NCBI GenBank assembly: GCA_050692555.1
Contig: JBOGVS010000004.1
Span: 1 to 64,000 of the forward strand
Direction: 5' to 3'
DNA: 64,000 nucleotides
From: DAITPV01 sp050692555
GTDB taxonomy: Bacteria > Actinomycetota > UBA4738 > CALAEC01
Of the stretch, positions 26,289 to 34,919 are shown piece by piece. Below the pieces are notes generated by a model. That model was not told the DNA's origin. It did no database searches and worked only from the letters and a program-made list of their open reading frames with translations. Position 1 is the first letter of the stretch. Each line of letters starts with the position of its first letter. The translations under genes and the position numbers were made by a program.

Positions 26289-27376
26289 CCGAACCGAGGG
26301 GGGCTCGGGGGGGTAGCTCGCCAGGTGTGGCACGGCCGCGGGGACAGAAGGCGAGCGGACCCCCCGATCAAATGGACGGCACCATCGCCGCGAACGAGCT
26401 GGACGCGGACCCCGAGTTCGATGCGGCGCTGCGGCCGCGTTGGCTGGCCGAGTTCGTGGGCCAGGACCGGGTCAAGGAGCAGCTCGCCCTGCTGATCCAA
26501 GGGGCCCGGGAACGCGGCGAGCCGCTGGATCACCTGATGTTCTCGGGGCCGCCCGGCCTGGGCAAGACCACGCTCGCAGGGATCATGGCCAACGAGATGA
26601 GCGTGGGACTAAGGCACACCTCCGGCCCGGCCCTGGAGCGGACCGCGGATCTGGCCGCCATCCTCACCAACCTCGAGCAGGGCGACATCTTGTTCGTAGA
26701 CGAGATCCACCGGATGCCCCGGCCGGTGGAGGAGGTCCTGTATCCGGCACTGGAGGACTTCAAGCTCGACGTGGTCATCGGCAAGGGGCCCTCGGCCCGG
26801 ACCATCAGGCTCGACCTCCCGCGATTCACACTGGTGGGGGCCACCACCCGGCTGGGACTGATCACCCTCCCGCTGCGGGAACGGTTCGGGTTCAGCCCCC
26901 GGCTGGACTACTACGACGAGGAGGAGCTGGCCAGCGTGGTCCAGCGCTCGGCCGGGATCCTGGGCGTGGAGGTCGACGCCCCAGGGGCTGAAGAGATCGC
27001 CAGGCGGTCCCGGGGCACTCCTCGGATCTCCAACCGTCTCCTCCGGCGGGTCCGTGACTACGCCCAGGTCCGAGGGGACGGCCGGGTGACCATCGAGGCC
27101 GCCGCCGACGCGCTGGCGCTGTTCGAGGTGGACGAGCGGGGCCTGGACCGCCTGGACCTGTCGATCCTTTCCGCGCTGGTGGAACGGTTCGATGGAGGAC
27201 CGGTGGGCCTGTCGACGCTGGCAGCGGCGGTGGGGGAGGAGACCGGAACGATCGAGGACGTCTACGAGCCGTACCTCCTCCAGATCGGATTCCTCCAGCG
27301 CACTCCCCGGGGCCGGTTGGCCACCGACTCCGCCTACCGACACCTGGGGGTGGCCCCCGAGGGCCGCCTGGTCTGA
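26285..27376 (+). CDS. ruvB: Holliday junction branch-migration ATPase RuvB
   Basis: A 363-residue AAA+ motor. Walker A GPPGLGKT (88-95), Walker B ILFVDEIHRM, sensor GATTRLG, arginine finger region in LRERFGF, and the C-terminal winged helix (DVYEPYLLQIGFLQRTPRGR). The first ~40 residues are a low-complexity Gly/Pro/Arg extension before the conserved start, which is common in Actinobacteria. Translation starts in the ATGA overlap with ruvA. Confidence 0.97.
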   Translation: MTEPRGARGGSSPGVARPRGQKASGPPDQMDGTIAANELDADPEFDAALRPRWLAEFVGQDRVKEQLALLIQGARERGEPLDHLMFSGPPGLGKTTLAGIMANEMSVGLRHTSGPALERTADLAAILTNLEQGDILFVDEIHRMPRPVEEVLYPALEDFKLDVVIGKGPSARTIRLDLPRFTLVGATTRLGLITLPLRERFGFSPRLDYYDEEELASVVQRSAGILGVEVDAPGAEEIARRSRGTPRISNRLLRRVRDYAQVRGDGRVTIEAAADALALFEVDERGLDRLDLSILSALVERFDGGPVGLSTLAAAVGEETGTIEDVYEPYLLQIGFLQRTPRGRLATDSAYRHLGVAPEGRLV

Positions 27377-27399
27377 GACCGGGGATATCCTGGCGTTCG

Positions 27400-27618
27400 G
27401 TGGACCTGTCCGGGCTCGGACGCCTGTTGCTGATCCTGGCGGTGGTCATCGCGGTGATCGGCGTGATCCTGATCCTCGCGGGGCGCGGCCTGATCCCCCG
27501 CCTTCCGGGGGACATCTCCATCGAGCGGGGGAACTTCCGGTTCTACTTCCCCCTGGGAACCTCGATCCTGATCTCCGTGGTTCTCACCATCCTCTTGAAC
27601 GTGTTCTTCCGGCGATAG
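27400..27618 (+). CDS. DUF2905 small membrane protein
   Basis: A 72-residue protein with two membrane helices (~5-28 and ~50-70) flanking the invariant RLPGDISIERGNFRFYFPLG. This matches DUF2905, a conserved two-helix family of unknown function often found just after ruvB. GTG 27400 lies 8 nt after TATCCT (27386-27391), again without a Shine-Dalgarno. Confidence 0.9.
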   Translation: MDLSGLGRLLLILAVVIAVIGVILILAGRGLIPRLPGDISIERGNFRFYFPLGTSILISVVLTILLNVFFRR

Positions 27619-27640
27619 GCCTCAGGCCGGTTCGACCGGG

Positions 27641-27669
27641 TTGACCACATCCGGGCCCGCCCCTAGGCT
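27641..27669 (+). promoter_or_regulatory. Promoter TTGACC-N17-TAGGCT of the RTX gene
   Basis: TTGACC (27641-27646) and TAGGCT (27664-27669) have ideal 17-bp spacing and lie 10 nt upstream of GTG 27680. This is one of the best sigma-70-like promoters in the window and supports the GTG start. Confidence 0.6.
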
Positions 27670-27679
27670 GTCGCCTGCT

Positions 27680-29971
27680 GTGCCGTCGCCGGTCCTCCGA
27701 ATCGCCAGACGGGTGGAGTCGCGCCTGCTGGCGTTCACCACGGCCTTCGTCCTGGTGTTCCTGTTCGCCAACCCCCCACCGGCCCAGGCCACGGTCACCG
27801 CCACGTACGCGGCGGGGACCCTGACGGTCACCAGCGACGCCGCGGATCCCATCACGGTCACCTGTTCCGGTGGCAACGTGAAGGTGAACAACGCCGACCC
27901 CAGCGGCGGCCCCGCGGCGTGCTCCGCGGTCACGTCGATGGACATCACCGCGACCGGGGCGTTCACGAACACCATCGACCTGTCCTCGGTCACTCCGAGC
28001 GCCGGGTTCACCCTGCTGGCGAATGTGGACGTGGATGCGGGGGGTGGGAACGACACCGTCAGCGGGAGCGAGTTCGACGACGCGATCCTGGGCGGGGAGG
28101 GCAACGACTTCCTCCAGGGCCGCGAGGGCGACGATTCGCTCGAGGGCGGCGGGGGCCAGGACCTCATCACCGGAGGAGGCGGACGCGACTCGATCCTCGG
28201 AGAGGACGGCGACGACACCATCACCGGAGGGAACGGTCCCGACGAGATGGACGGCGGCGCCGGGAACGACTCTCTAAGCGACGAGCTGTTCACCCCCAGC
28301 GGATCGGACACGCTCCTGGGAGGCGCCGGGAACGACACGCTCTCCTCGGGAGGGGCCGCCGACACGCTGGACGGAGGCGGTGGCGACGACTTGCTGGACG
28401 CCTTCGGGGGCTCCGACTCGCTGCTGGGAGGGGACGGGAACGACACGCTCCGTGGCGGGGAGGACGGCGACACCGTCATCGGCGGCCTCGGGGACGATTT
28501 CCTGAGTGACTCGTTCGACGACCCGCTGGAGACCGGCGCGGCGAACGACTCCCTCCTGGGGGGGTTCGGCGCCGACACCCTGGAGGGGGGCCCCGGCGAC
28601 GACATGCTGAAGGGTCAGCAGGATCCCGACGTCCTCCGGGGGGGCGCCGGCAACGACACCATCGACGACGAGCTCGACCTGGGGGCCAGCGACACCCTCA
28701 CCGGGGGGCCGGGGGACGACCGCCTGGAGGGCGGGGGAGGCGGCACGGACCGGGTCACCCAGTCGGCGGACGCGAACCAGACCCTCACCGACGCCCAGCT
28801 CACCGGGGTCGGTACCGACACGATCACCGGGATCGAGGAGGCCGCGCTCACCGGTGGAGGGGGAGGCAACGTCCTGGACGCCTCCGGGTTCGGGGGGCCG
28901 GTGACCCTCGACGGCGCGGCCGGCCCCGACACCCTGCGAGGCGGGCGGGCCGATGACACCCTGGTGGGTGCGGGCGGGCCCGACACCTACGACCTGTCGA
29001 CGGTGGCGGGTTCCGACACGATCCAGGAATCCCCGGGGTGCAGCCAGGGCGACTCGGTGACGTTCGGCGGCACCTCAGCCGGCGTGACGTTCGACCTGGG
29101 TGTGGGGGGATCCCAGCCCGTGGGAGCCGGAGCCGTGGTCCTGGGAACCGGGGACCCCGTGGAGAACGCCATCGGGTCCCCGTTCGCGGACAACCTCACC
29201 GGAAACGGGTGCGGGAATCACCTCCGCGGGGGAGCGGGGGACGACATCCTGTCCGGAAGCGACGGCGGAGACGTCCTGGAGGGGGAGGAAGGGTCGGACC
29301 AGCTGAACGGAGGCAACGGGAACGACATCGTCCGTCAGACCGTCGATGCAGATCAGGCCCTCACCAACGCCACTCTGGTCGGCCAGGGATCCGACACCCT
29401 GGACTCCATCGAGGGTGCCCAGCTCACCGGGGGGCCATCCCCCAACGCCATCAGCGCCGCGCGATTCACGCGGGGTGCCACCACCCTGAACGGGTCCGGA
29501 GGCAACGACGCCCTGGTCGGGAGCCCTTCGGGAGACCTGATCGTGGGCTCGGGCGGCAACGACAAGGCCTCCGGCGGGGACGGCGGGGACACCATCCGGG
29601 GCCAGGCTGGCAAGGACCGGCTCCGAGGCCAGAAGGGGAAGGATCGTCTGGCCGGAGGGACCGGCAACGACCGCCTGGCCGGCGGCGGCGGAGACGACCG
29701 GGCCAACGGCTCGAAGGGCAACGACCGAATCGGCGGTCAGGGTGGAAAGGACGTCCTCCGCGGTGGCGGGGGCAATGACCGGATCAATGGCGGTGGGGGG
29801 AGCGACCAGCTCAAGGGGGGTTCGCAGAACGATCGGCTGCTGGCCAGGGACGGGAACCGCGACACCGTGTCCGGTGGCTCGGGCAAGGACAGTGGCGTGT
29901 TCGACCCGGTCGATCGGGTCACCAAGGTGGAGAAGGGCGCGGGCGGCAAGCGAGGGCGGGGCCGAGGCTAG
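27680..29971 (+). CDS. Secreted RTX (hemolysin-type Ca-binding) repeat protein
   Basis: A 763-residue protein. The N-terminus has a basic patch then a hydrophobic core ending NPPPAQA, a Sec signal peptide. After a ~100-residue beta-rich stretch come many GGxGxDxL nonapeptides (for example GGAGNDTLSSGG, LLGGDGNDTLRGGEDGD) in three blocks, roughly residues 120-350, 410-550 and 600-730. Each turn binds calcium and the blocks form parallel beta-rolls outside the cell. Two similar spacers (ADANQTLTDAQLTG and VDADQALTNATLVG) separate the blocks. No enzymatic domain is evident. It has a Sec signal rather than reliance on a type I exporter, and its C-terminus is basic. Probably a surface or matrix protein. 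Confidence 0.88.
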   Translation: MPSPVLRIARRVESRLLAFTTAFVLVFLFANPPPAQATVTATYAAGTLTVTSDAADPITVTCSGGNVKVNNADPSGGPAACSAVTSMDITATGAFTNTIDLSSVTPSAGFTLLANVDVDAGGGNDTVSGSEFDDAILGGEGNDFLQGREGDDSLEGGGGQDLITGGGGRDSILGEDGDDTITGGNGPDEMDGGAGNDSLSDELFTPSGSDTLLGGAGNDTLSSGGAADTLDGGGGDDLLDAFGGSDSLLGGDGNDTLRGGEDGDTVIGGLGDDFLSDSFDDPLETGAANDSLLGGFGADTLEGGPGDDMLKGQQDPDVLRGGAGNDTIDDELDLGASDTLTGGPGDDRLEGGGGGTDRVTQSADANQTLTDAQLTGVGTDTITGIEEAALTGGGGGNVLDASGFGGPVTLDGAAGPDTLRGGRADDTLVGAGGPDTYDLSTVAGSDTIQESPGCSQGDSVTFGGTSAGVTFDLGVGGSQPVGAGAVVLGTGDPVENAIGSPFADNLTGNGCGNHLRGGAGDDILSGSDGGDVLEGEEGSDQLNGGNGNDIVRQTVDADQALTNATLVGQGSDTLDSIEGAQLTGGPSPNAISAARFTRGATTLNGSGGNDALVGSPSGDLIVGSGGNDKASGGDGGDTIRGQAGKDRLRGQKGKDRLAGGTGNDRLAGGGGDDRANGSKGNDRIGGQGGKDVLRGGGGNDRINGGGGSDQLKGGSQNDRLLARDGNRDTVSGGSGKDSGVFDPVDRVTKVEKGAGGKRGRGRG
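28045..29900 (+). repeat. RTX nonapeptide-coding repeat region
   Basis: About 1.8 kb of degenerate 27-nt units encoding GGxGxDxLx turns, interrupted twice by ~60-70-codon spacers that resemble each other. Units differ at most codons, so this is an old array kept by selection for calcium-binding geometry. Confidence 0.8.
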
Positions 29972-29979
29972 CTAGCCCG

Positions 29980-30633
29980 TCAGGGGCCCAGCACGATCAG
30001 CAGGATCAGCACGTAGTGGCACACGCTCGCGGCCACCACCATGACGTGCCACACCTCGTGGTAGCCGAACACCGCCGGGTTGGGGTCCGGCTTCCGGCGG
30101 AAGAACATCACGGCGCCCACCGTGTACAGCATGCCGCCCGCGAACAGCAGCCCGGCCTCGAGGAGCGACACCCGGCCGGGGAGCGCCGGCAGGGCGATCA
30201 ACATGGCCCACCCCAGGGTCAGGTACAGCGCCGATCCCAGGTTCCCCCACCGGCTGGTGGAGAGCTTGAGGGCGATCCCGACGGCCGCGCCGGTCCACAC
30301 CACCGCGAGCAACACGATGGACCACGCTCCGTCCAGGACCAGGAGAGCAAAGGGAGTGTAGGTCCCCGCGATCAGCAGGTAGATCATCGAGTGGTCCAGG
30401 CGGCGCATCCACTTCCAGGCCACCGGCTTCCAGTCGATCCGGTGGAACGTGGCGCTCACCGCGTACATCCCGCTGAGAGCCACGGCGTAGATGATGGCCC
30501 CCGCCCGGGACAGGGCTGAGCCGGCCACGGCCACCAGGGAGATGCCGGCGGGCACCGACACGAAGAAGGCCACCTGGTGAAGGCGGCCTCGCCACCGAGG
30601 TCTCGGTGCGGCGTGCTCCATGGTCTGCTCCAT
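29980..30633 (-). CDS. Hemolysin III / PAQR family membrane protein
   Basis: A 217-residue seven-helix protein of the PAQR (YqfA/hemolysin III) group. Conserved motifs are SATFHRIDW near residue 60, RRLDHSMIYLLIAGTYTPFA, and GYHEVWHVMVVAASVCHYVL; the His and Asp residues form the metal site known in PAQR proteins. Despite the name most members are not haemolysins. The frame is open to 30810, but ATG 30633 (MEQTMEH) gives the family length; ATG 30621 is an alternative. It ends 8 bp from the convergent RTX gene. Confidence 0.88.
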   Translation of the reverse strand: MEQTMEHAAPRPRWRGRLHQVAFFVSVPAGISLVAVAGSALSRAGAIIYAVALSGMYAVSATFHRIDWKPVAWKWMRRLDHSMIYLLIAGTYTPFALLVLDGAWSIVLLAVVWTGAAVGIALKLSTSRWGNLGSALYLTLGWAMLIALPALPGRVSLLEAGLLFAGGMLYTVGAVMFFRRKPDPNPAVFGYHEVWHVMVVAASVCHYVLILLIVLGP

Positions 30634-30794
30634 CTCGAACCTACCGGCTGGTAACGTATCAGGACGAGGGTCGGTTGTCACCGGAGGCCTCGGAACGTTG
30701 GGTTGAACGATCCGTGGCAGTCTCGACCCCTGCGACTGGCATACTATGGGTGTCCGACCGGCGGCCGGAGCCGCCGTTTTTCTTGGAGGGACCA

Positions 30795-31142
30795 ATGGAC
30801 GGATCCACATTCCTTGCCCAGGCCGGCGGGAGCAACACGACGTTCCTGCTGTCGCTGGTGTTGATGGTGGCCATCTTCTACTTCCTGTTGATCAGGCCTC
30901 AGCAGCGACGAGCCCGTCAGCAGCGGTCGTTGGTACAGAGCCTCGACGTAGGCGACGAGGTGGTGACCATCGGGGGGATGTTCGGCCGGATCATGGAGCT
31001 CGACGACGAGACCGTGACGATCGACGCCGGCGCCGGGACTCGTCTCCGGTTCCTCAAGCAGGCCGTGGCCCGCAAGCTCGTCGAGGAGGAGCCGGAGCCT
31101 CAGGGCGAGGAGGCGGACGAGGAGGCGGACGAGGAGTCGTGA
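30795..31142 (+). CDS. yajC: Preprotein translocase subunit YajC
   Basis: A 115-residue Sec accessory protein: short extracytoplasmic start, one membrane helix (~17-37, FLLSLVLMVAIFYFLLIRPQ) followed by QQRRARQQRSLVQSLDVGDE and VVTIGGMFGRI, the YajC signature, and an acidic tail. ATG 30795 is chosen because TTGGAGGG lies 5-6 nt upstream. It works with SecDF encoded just downstream. The gene overlaps the next by GTGA. Confidence 0.93.
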   Translation: MDGSTFLAQAGGSNTTFLLSLVLMVAIFYFLLIRPQQRRARQQRSLVQSLDVGDEVVTIGGMFGRIMELDDETVTIDAGAGTRLRFLKQAVARKLVEEEPEPQGEEADEEADEES

Positions 31143-31831
31143 AGGAAGAGGCGGGCCCCCGGGCCGTCACGGCCTCTCCCACGCTCGAGGACATCCAGAA
31201 GGACCCCGTCATCTCCGCGTACATCGCGCAGGCCGACCGGGTGATGGACGGGCTGGGGTTCACCGAGCACGGGTTCCGGCACGCCAACCTGACCGCGAAG
31301 ATCGCCTACAACGTCCTCTCCCGGCTGGGATTCGAGGAGACCACGTCCACGCTGGCCGCCATCGGTGGGTACCTCCACGACATCGGCAACGCGATCTCCC
31401 GATGGGGGCACGGCCAGACCGGTGCGGTGCTGGTGCATCAGGTGCTCAACGACCGGATGGACCACACGGACCTGGCCGTCCTGATGGGGGCGATCGGAAA
31501 CCACGAGGAGGATGACGGGATGGGCGCCGGGGCGGTGGCCGCGGCGGTGATCCTGGGGGACAAGTCCGACGTGCATCGGTCGCGGGTCCGCAAGACCGCC
31601 CAGATCGACTTCGACATCCACGACCGGGTGAACTACGCGGCCGAGAAATCATTCCTGCGGGTAGACTCCGAAGCGAGGACGGTGACGCTCGAGCTCACCA
31701 TCGACACCTCGATCAGCCATGTCATGGAGTACTTCGAGATCTTCCTGGGCCGGATGATGATGTGCCGGCGAGCCGCAGAGCAGCTGGACTGCTCATTCCA
31801 TCTGGACATCAACGGAGCCAGCCTCCTGTGA
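31139..31831 (+). CDS. HD-domain phosphohydrolase in the sec operon
   Basis: A 230-residue HD-superfamily protein. The metal motif is in FRHANLTAKIAYNVLSRLG, GGYLHDIGNAISRWGHGQTG and GNHEEDDGMGAG, which give the H...HD...H...D ligands of metal-dependent phosphohydrolases. It starts at GTG 31139 within the stop of yajC (GTGA) and ends 13 bp before secD, so it is made with the Sec accessory proteins. The substrate is unknown; nucleotides or cyclic nucleotides are possible. Its conserved position suggests a role linked to the operon rather than chance. Confidence 0.83.
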   Translation: MKEEAGPRAVTASPTLEDIQKDPVISAYIAQADRVMDGLGFTEHGFRHANLTAKIAYNVLSRLGFEETTSTLAAIGGYLHDIGNAISRWGHGQTGAVLVHQVLNDRMDHTDLAVLMGAIGNHEEDDGMGAGAVAAAVILGDKSDVHRSRVRKTAQIDFDIHDRVNYAAEKSFLRVDSEARTVTLELTIDTSISHVMEYFEIFLGRMMMCRRAAEQLDCSFHLDINGASLL

Positions 31832-31844
31832 GCCGGAGGCGAGA

Positions 31845-33263
31845 GTGAAGGCCAACCGCGGCCACGTGATCTCCATCCTTTTCGTCCTGACGCTGGTGGT
31901 CCTGGCCGTCTCGGGCTTCGCCTTCTGGGGCCTGCGTCCCCTGCTTGGCCTGGACCTGGTCGGCGGGGTGTCCGTCACCCTGACCGCGCCCGCTGGGACG
32001 CAGGAAGACGTGCTGGACCGGACCCTGGAGACGATCCGGGAGCGGGTCGATCGGGTGGGCGTGGCGGAGCCGGACATCACCCTTCAGGGCGACCTGAACA
32101 TCCAGGTGCAGATCCCCAAGTTCGGGGGCCAGAGCCAGGAGCGGCTCCTCGAGCTGATCGGCCGAACCGCTCGGCTGGAGTTCCGCGAGGTGCTGGAGCA
32201 GATCGTCCCGGGATCGGAGAACTACGAGACGACCGAGGTCACCAGGGGGGAGAGGCCGGATGGCGAGGCCGTGTACCCGGCAGCGGACACCCCGGAGGGC
32301 CAGGACCCTGTCCTGTTCCGGATGGGGGAGGTCCTGCTCACCGGCGAAGCGCTTACCGAAGCCCGGGCCTCGTTCAACGATCCGGCGCAGGTGACCGACC
32401 CCACGTTCACGGGGTGGGTGGTGGACTTCGAGCTCTCTTCCGAGGGCTCGGACCGGTTCGGCGAGATCACTACGGATCTGGCCGGCAAGCAGATGGCCAT
32501 CGTCCTGGACCGGCTGGTCGAGTCGGCTCCCACCGTGAACGACCCGATCACCGGAGGCACCGGGACGATCACCGGGATGGCGGGAGAGGGCGAGGCCCGC
32601 GACCTGGCGCTGGTGCTCCAGACCGGAGCCCTCCCCGTGGAGCTGGAGCAATCGGAGGTCCAGACGGTGAGCGCCACCCTGGGACAGGAATCACTCCGGG
32701 CCGGCCTCCTGGCAGGGATCGCCGGGCTGGTGGGCCTGTGCCTGTACCTGGCGTTCTATTACCGCCTGCTCGGCGTGGTGACCTGGCTGGGGATGGCCAT
32801 CTGGGCGGTGTTGTCGGTCGCGCTGGTGGCGGTTCTGGGGCGGACCGCCGGCTACAGCCTCACCCTGGCGGGGGTCGCCGGGCTGGTGGTGTCCCTGGGG
32901 ATCACCGCGGATTCGTACATCGTGTTCTACGAGCGGCTCAAGGACGAGGTCCGCAAGGGGAAGACCGTTCGAGCCGCGGTGGCTCCGGCGTTCGCGCGCG
33001 CCTGGCACACCATCGTGGCTGCCAACAGCGTGGCGATCCTCGGGGCCGTGGTCCTGTACCTCCTGGCCATCGGGTCCGTGCGGGGCTTCGCCCTCACGCT
33101 TGGCCTGGCGACGCTCCTGGACATGTTCGTCGTCTACTTCTTCAAGCGGCCCACGGTGTTCCTCATCGCCCGCAGCCGATTCCTGTCCGAGCTGCCGGGA
33201 ATGGGTCTCCGCTCCGGCGTGGCGGTGGCGGAGCCGGCTCCGGTTCGCGGAGGGTCGCGATGA
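31845..33263 (+). CDS. secD: Protein translocase subunit SecD
   Basis: A 472-residue RND-family subunit with an N-terminal helix (~9-27), the large extracytoplasmic P1 region starting at GLDLVGGVSVTL, and five C-terminal helices including SLRAGLLAGIAGLVGLCLYL and the LGITADSYIVFYERLKDEVRKGK block. SecD and SecF use the proton gradient to finish protein export. GTG 31845; it overlaps secF by ATGA. Confidence 0.95.
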   Translation: MKANRGHVISILFVLTLVVLAVSGFAFWGLRPLLGLDLVGGVSVTLTAPAGTQEDVLDRTLETIRERVDRVGVAEPDITLQGDLNIQVQIPKFGGQSQERLLELIGRTARLEFREVLEQIVPGSENYETTEVTRGERPDGEAVYPAADTPEGQDPVLFRMGEVLLTGEALTEARASFNDPAQVTDPTFTGWVVDFELSSEGSDRFGEITTDLAGKQMAIVLDRLVESAPTVNDPITGGTGTITGMAGEGEARDLALVLQTGALPVELEQSEVQTVSATLGQESLRAGLLAGIAGLVGLCLYLAFYYRLLGVVTWLGMAIWAVLSVALVAVLGRTAGYSLTLAGVAGLVVSLGITADSYIVFYERLKDEVRKGKTVRAAVAPAFARAWHTIVAANSVAILGAVVLYLLAIGSVRGFALTLGLATLLDMFVVYFFKRPTVFLIARSRFLSELPGMGLRSGVAVAEPAPVRGGSR

Positions 33264-34366
33264 GCCTTCGCGGGGCCATCGCCTCGTTCCGGGGGCAGCG
33301 GGAGTTCCACGTGGAGATCATCGGGAGACGTCGGCTGTGGTTCCTGATCTCGTCCGCGCTCGTGGCCCTGTCGATCGCCGGTTTTCTGGTGCGCGGTTTC
33401 AACCTGGGGATCGACTTCCTTGGCGGTGCTACCTTGAGTTACCGGAACGAAACCGGGGCCCGGGTGGATGAGATCCGCTCCGCCCTTGCCGGGGTAGGCC
33501 ACCCGGACGCCCTGGTCCAGCTCACCGGGGAGGACGGGGTGCGGGTCCGTACGGAGTCGCTGGCCTCGGATCGGGAGGAGGTTCTCCAGGCGCTGGCCGA
33601 CCAAGCGGGGATCGTCCCGTCGGAGATCAGCGTGGAAGACGTGGGGCCGAAGTGGGGACAGCAGATCTCCATCAAGGCCCTCCAGGGCCTGGTGATCTTC
33701 TTGATCCTGGCGTCGATCTACATCACGTTCCGCTTCGAGTGGAAGATGGCGGTGGGCGCGCAGATGGCGCTGTTCCATGACCTCATCATCACCGCGGGGG
33801 TCTACGCGCTGCTCGGACGCGAGGTCTCCCCGGAGACCGTGATAGCTATCCTCACGATCCTGGGGTATTCCCTCTACGACACCGTGGTGATCTTCGACAA
33901 GATCCAGGAGAACGCCCAGTCCACGTCGCTCGTCGCCAAGGAGACCTACTCCGGGGTGGTCAACCTGTCCCTCAACCAGGTCCTGATGCGCTCGGTCAAC
34001 ACAAGCCTCACCACCTTGCTGCCCATCGGCACCCTCCTGCTGTTCGGTGGGGAGACCTTGGAGGCCTTCGCCTTCGCCCTGTTCGTGGGGGTGGGGGTGG
34101 GGACGTACTCCTCGCTGTTCGTGGCAGCTCCCGTCGTGGCGGTCCTCAAGGAGCGGGAGCCGAAGCTGGCCGAGGTGCGAGAGCGGGTCGCTCGCCGCGA
34201 GGACCGGCCGGGTCCCCCCGCGGTGCCCGCGGCCGCCAAGCCGGCCGCCGGCCGCGAGCTGGTGGGAGCCACCGCTCCGGCCAGCCCCAAGACGACTGCC
34301 CGGCCCGCCTCGCAGAAGCGCAAGCCGAAGAAGAAGAAGCCACGCTCCAAGCGCAGGAAGCGATAG
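33260..34366 (+). CDS. secF: Protein translocase subunit SecF
   Basis: A 368-residue partner of SecD: N-terminal helix, NLGIDFLGGATLSY, short periplasmic part, then five helices with ILGYSLYDTVVIFDKIQENA and the RSVNTSLTTLLPIGTLLLFG motif. The last ~70 residues are a soluble Ala/Pro- then Lys/Arg-rich tail ending KKKPRSKRRKR, longer than in E. coli SecF. The frame is open far upstream, but ATG 33260 in the ATGA overlap with secD is correct. apt starts at the very next base after its stop. Confidence 0.95.
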   Translation: MSLRGAIASFRGQREFHVEIIGRRRLWFLISSALVALSIAGFLVRGFNLGIDFLGGATLSYRNETGARVDEIRSALAGVGHPDALVQLTGEDGVRVRTESLASDREEVLQALADQAGIVPSEISVEDVGPKWGQQISIKALQGLVIFLILASIYITFRFEWKMAVGAQMALFHDLIITAGVYALLGREVSPETVIAILTILGYSLYDTVVIFDKIQENAQSTSLVAKETYSGVVNLSLNQVLMRSVNTSLTTLLPIGTLLLFGGETLEAFAFALFVGVGVGTYSSLFVAAPVVAVLKEREPKLAEVRERVARREDRPGPPAVPAAAKPAAGRELVGATAPASPKTTARPASQKRKPKKKKPRSKRRKR

Positions 34367-34891
34367 ATGAACGACCCGGAGAGACTGAAGTCGCTGATCC
34401 GCGACGTTCCCGACTTTCCCCAGCCGGGGATTGTGTTCAAGGACATCACCCCGCTGTTGGCCGACGAGGCCGGGTTCTCCTCGGCCATCGACATGATCGT
34501 GGTGCACTACGGCCGGGGGAACGTGGACAAGGTGGTGGGGATCGAGGCCCGGGGGTTCATCCTGGCCTCCCCGGTGGCCTATCACTTCGGCGCCGGGTTC
34601 GTTCCCGTCCGCAAGGCAGGGAAGCTTCCCTGGGACACCGAGTCGGAACAGTACGAGCTGGAGTACGGCACCGAGACCCTGGAGATCCACAAGGACGCCT
34701 TCGACCCGGGAGAGCGGGTGCTGATCGTGGACGACGTCCTGGCCACCGGAGGCACGGCCCGGGCCACCTCCCGGCTGGTGGAGCGGCTGGGCGGCAAGGT
34801 GGTGGGCATCGCCTGCCTCATCGAGCTGTCGTTCCTGGAGGGGCGGAAGCAGCTCGAAGGCCTGGAGTTCTTCAGCCTCCTCACCTACTGA
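34367..34891 (+). CDS. apt: Adenine phosphoribosyltransferase
   Basis: A 174-residue purine salvage enzyme converting adenine and PRPP to AMP. The PRPP loop is VLIVDDVLATGGTA, preceded by the flexible-loop part VRKAGKLPWDTESEQYELEY and the N-terminal IRDVPDFPQPGIVFKDITPL that is diagnostic for APRT. The ATG directly abuts the secF stop. In Actinobacteria apt usually sits between secF and rel; here a two-gene ABC cassette separates it from rel. Confidence 0.95.
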   Translation: MNDPERLKSLIRDVPDFPQPGIVFKDITPLLADEAGFSSAIDMIVVHYGRGNVDKVVGIEARGFILASPVAYHFGAGFVPVRKAGKLPWDTESEQYELEYGTETLEIHKDAFDPGERVLIVDDVLATGGTARATSRLVERLGGKVVGIACLIELSFLEGRKQLEGLEFFSLLTY

Positions 34892-34919
34892 GGCGTTCGG
34901 CTCGCACGGGAGGGAGGGC

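Noticed and set aside
28045..29900. Repeat array considered as CRISPR
   Set aside because: Units are degenerate, in frame and encode RTX turns; there are no constant repeats with unique spacers and no cas genes.
27622..29949. Several Pro/Ser-rich minus-strand frames opposite the RTX gene
   Set aside because: They mirror the Gly/Asp repeat codons and have no family resemblance.
30742..30747. TACTAT as a yajC -10 element
   Set aside because: No -35 at the correct distance; the best TTGAAC is over 30 bp away, so the promoter cannot be fixed.
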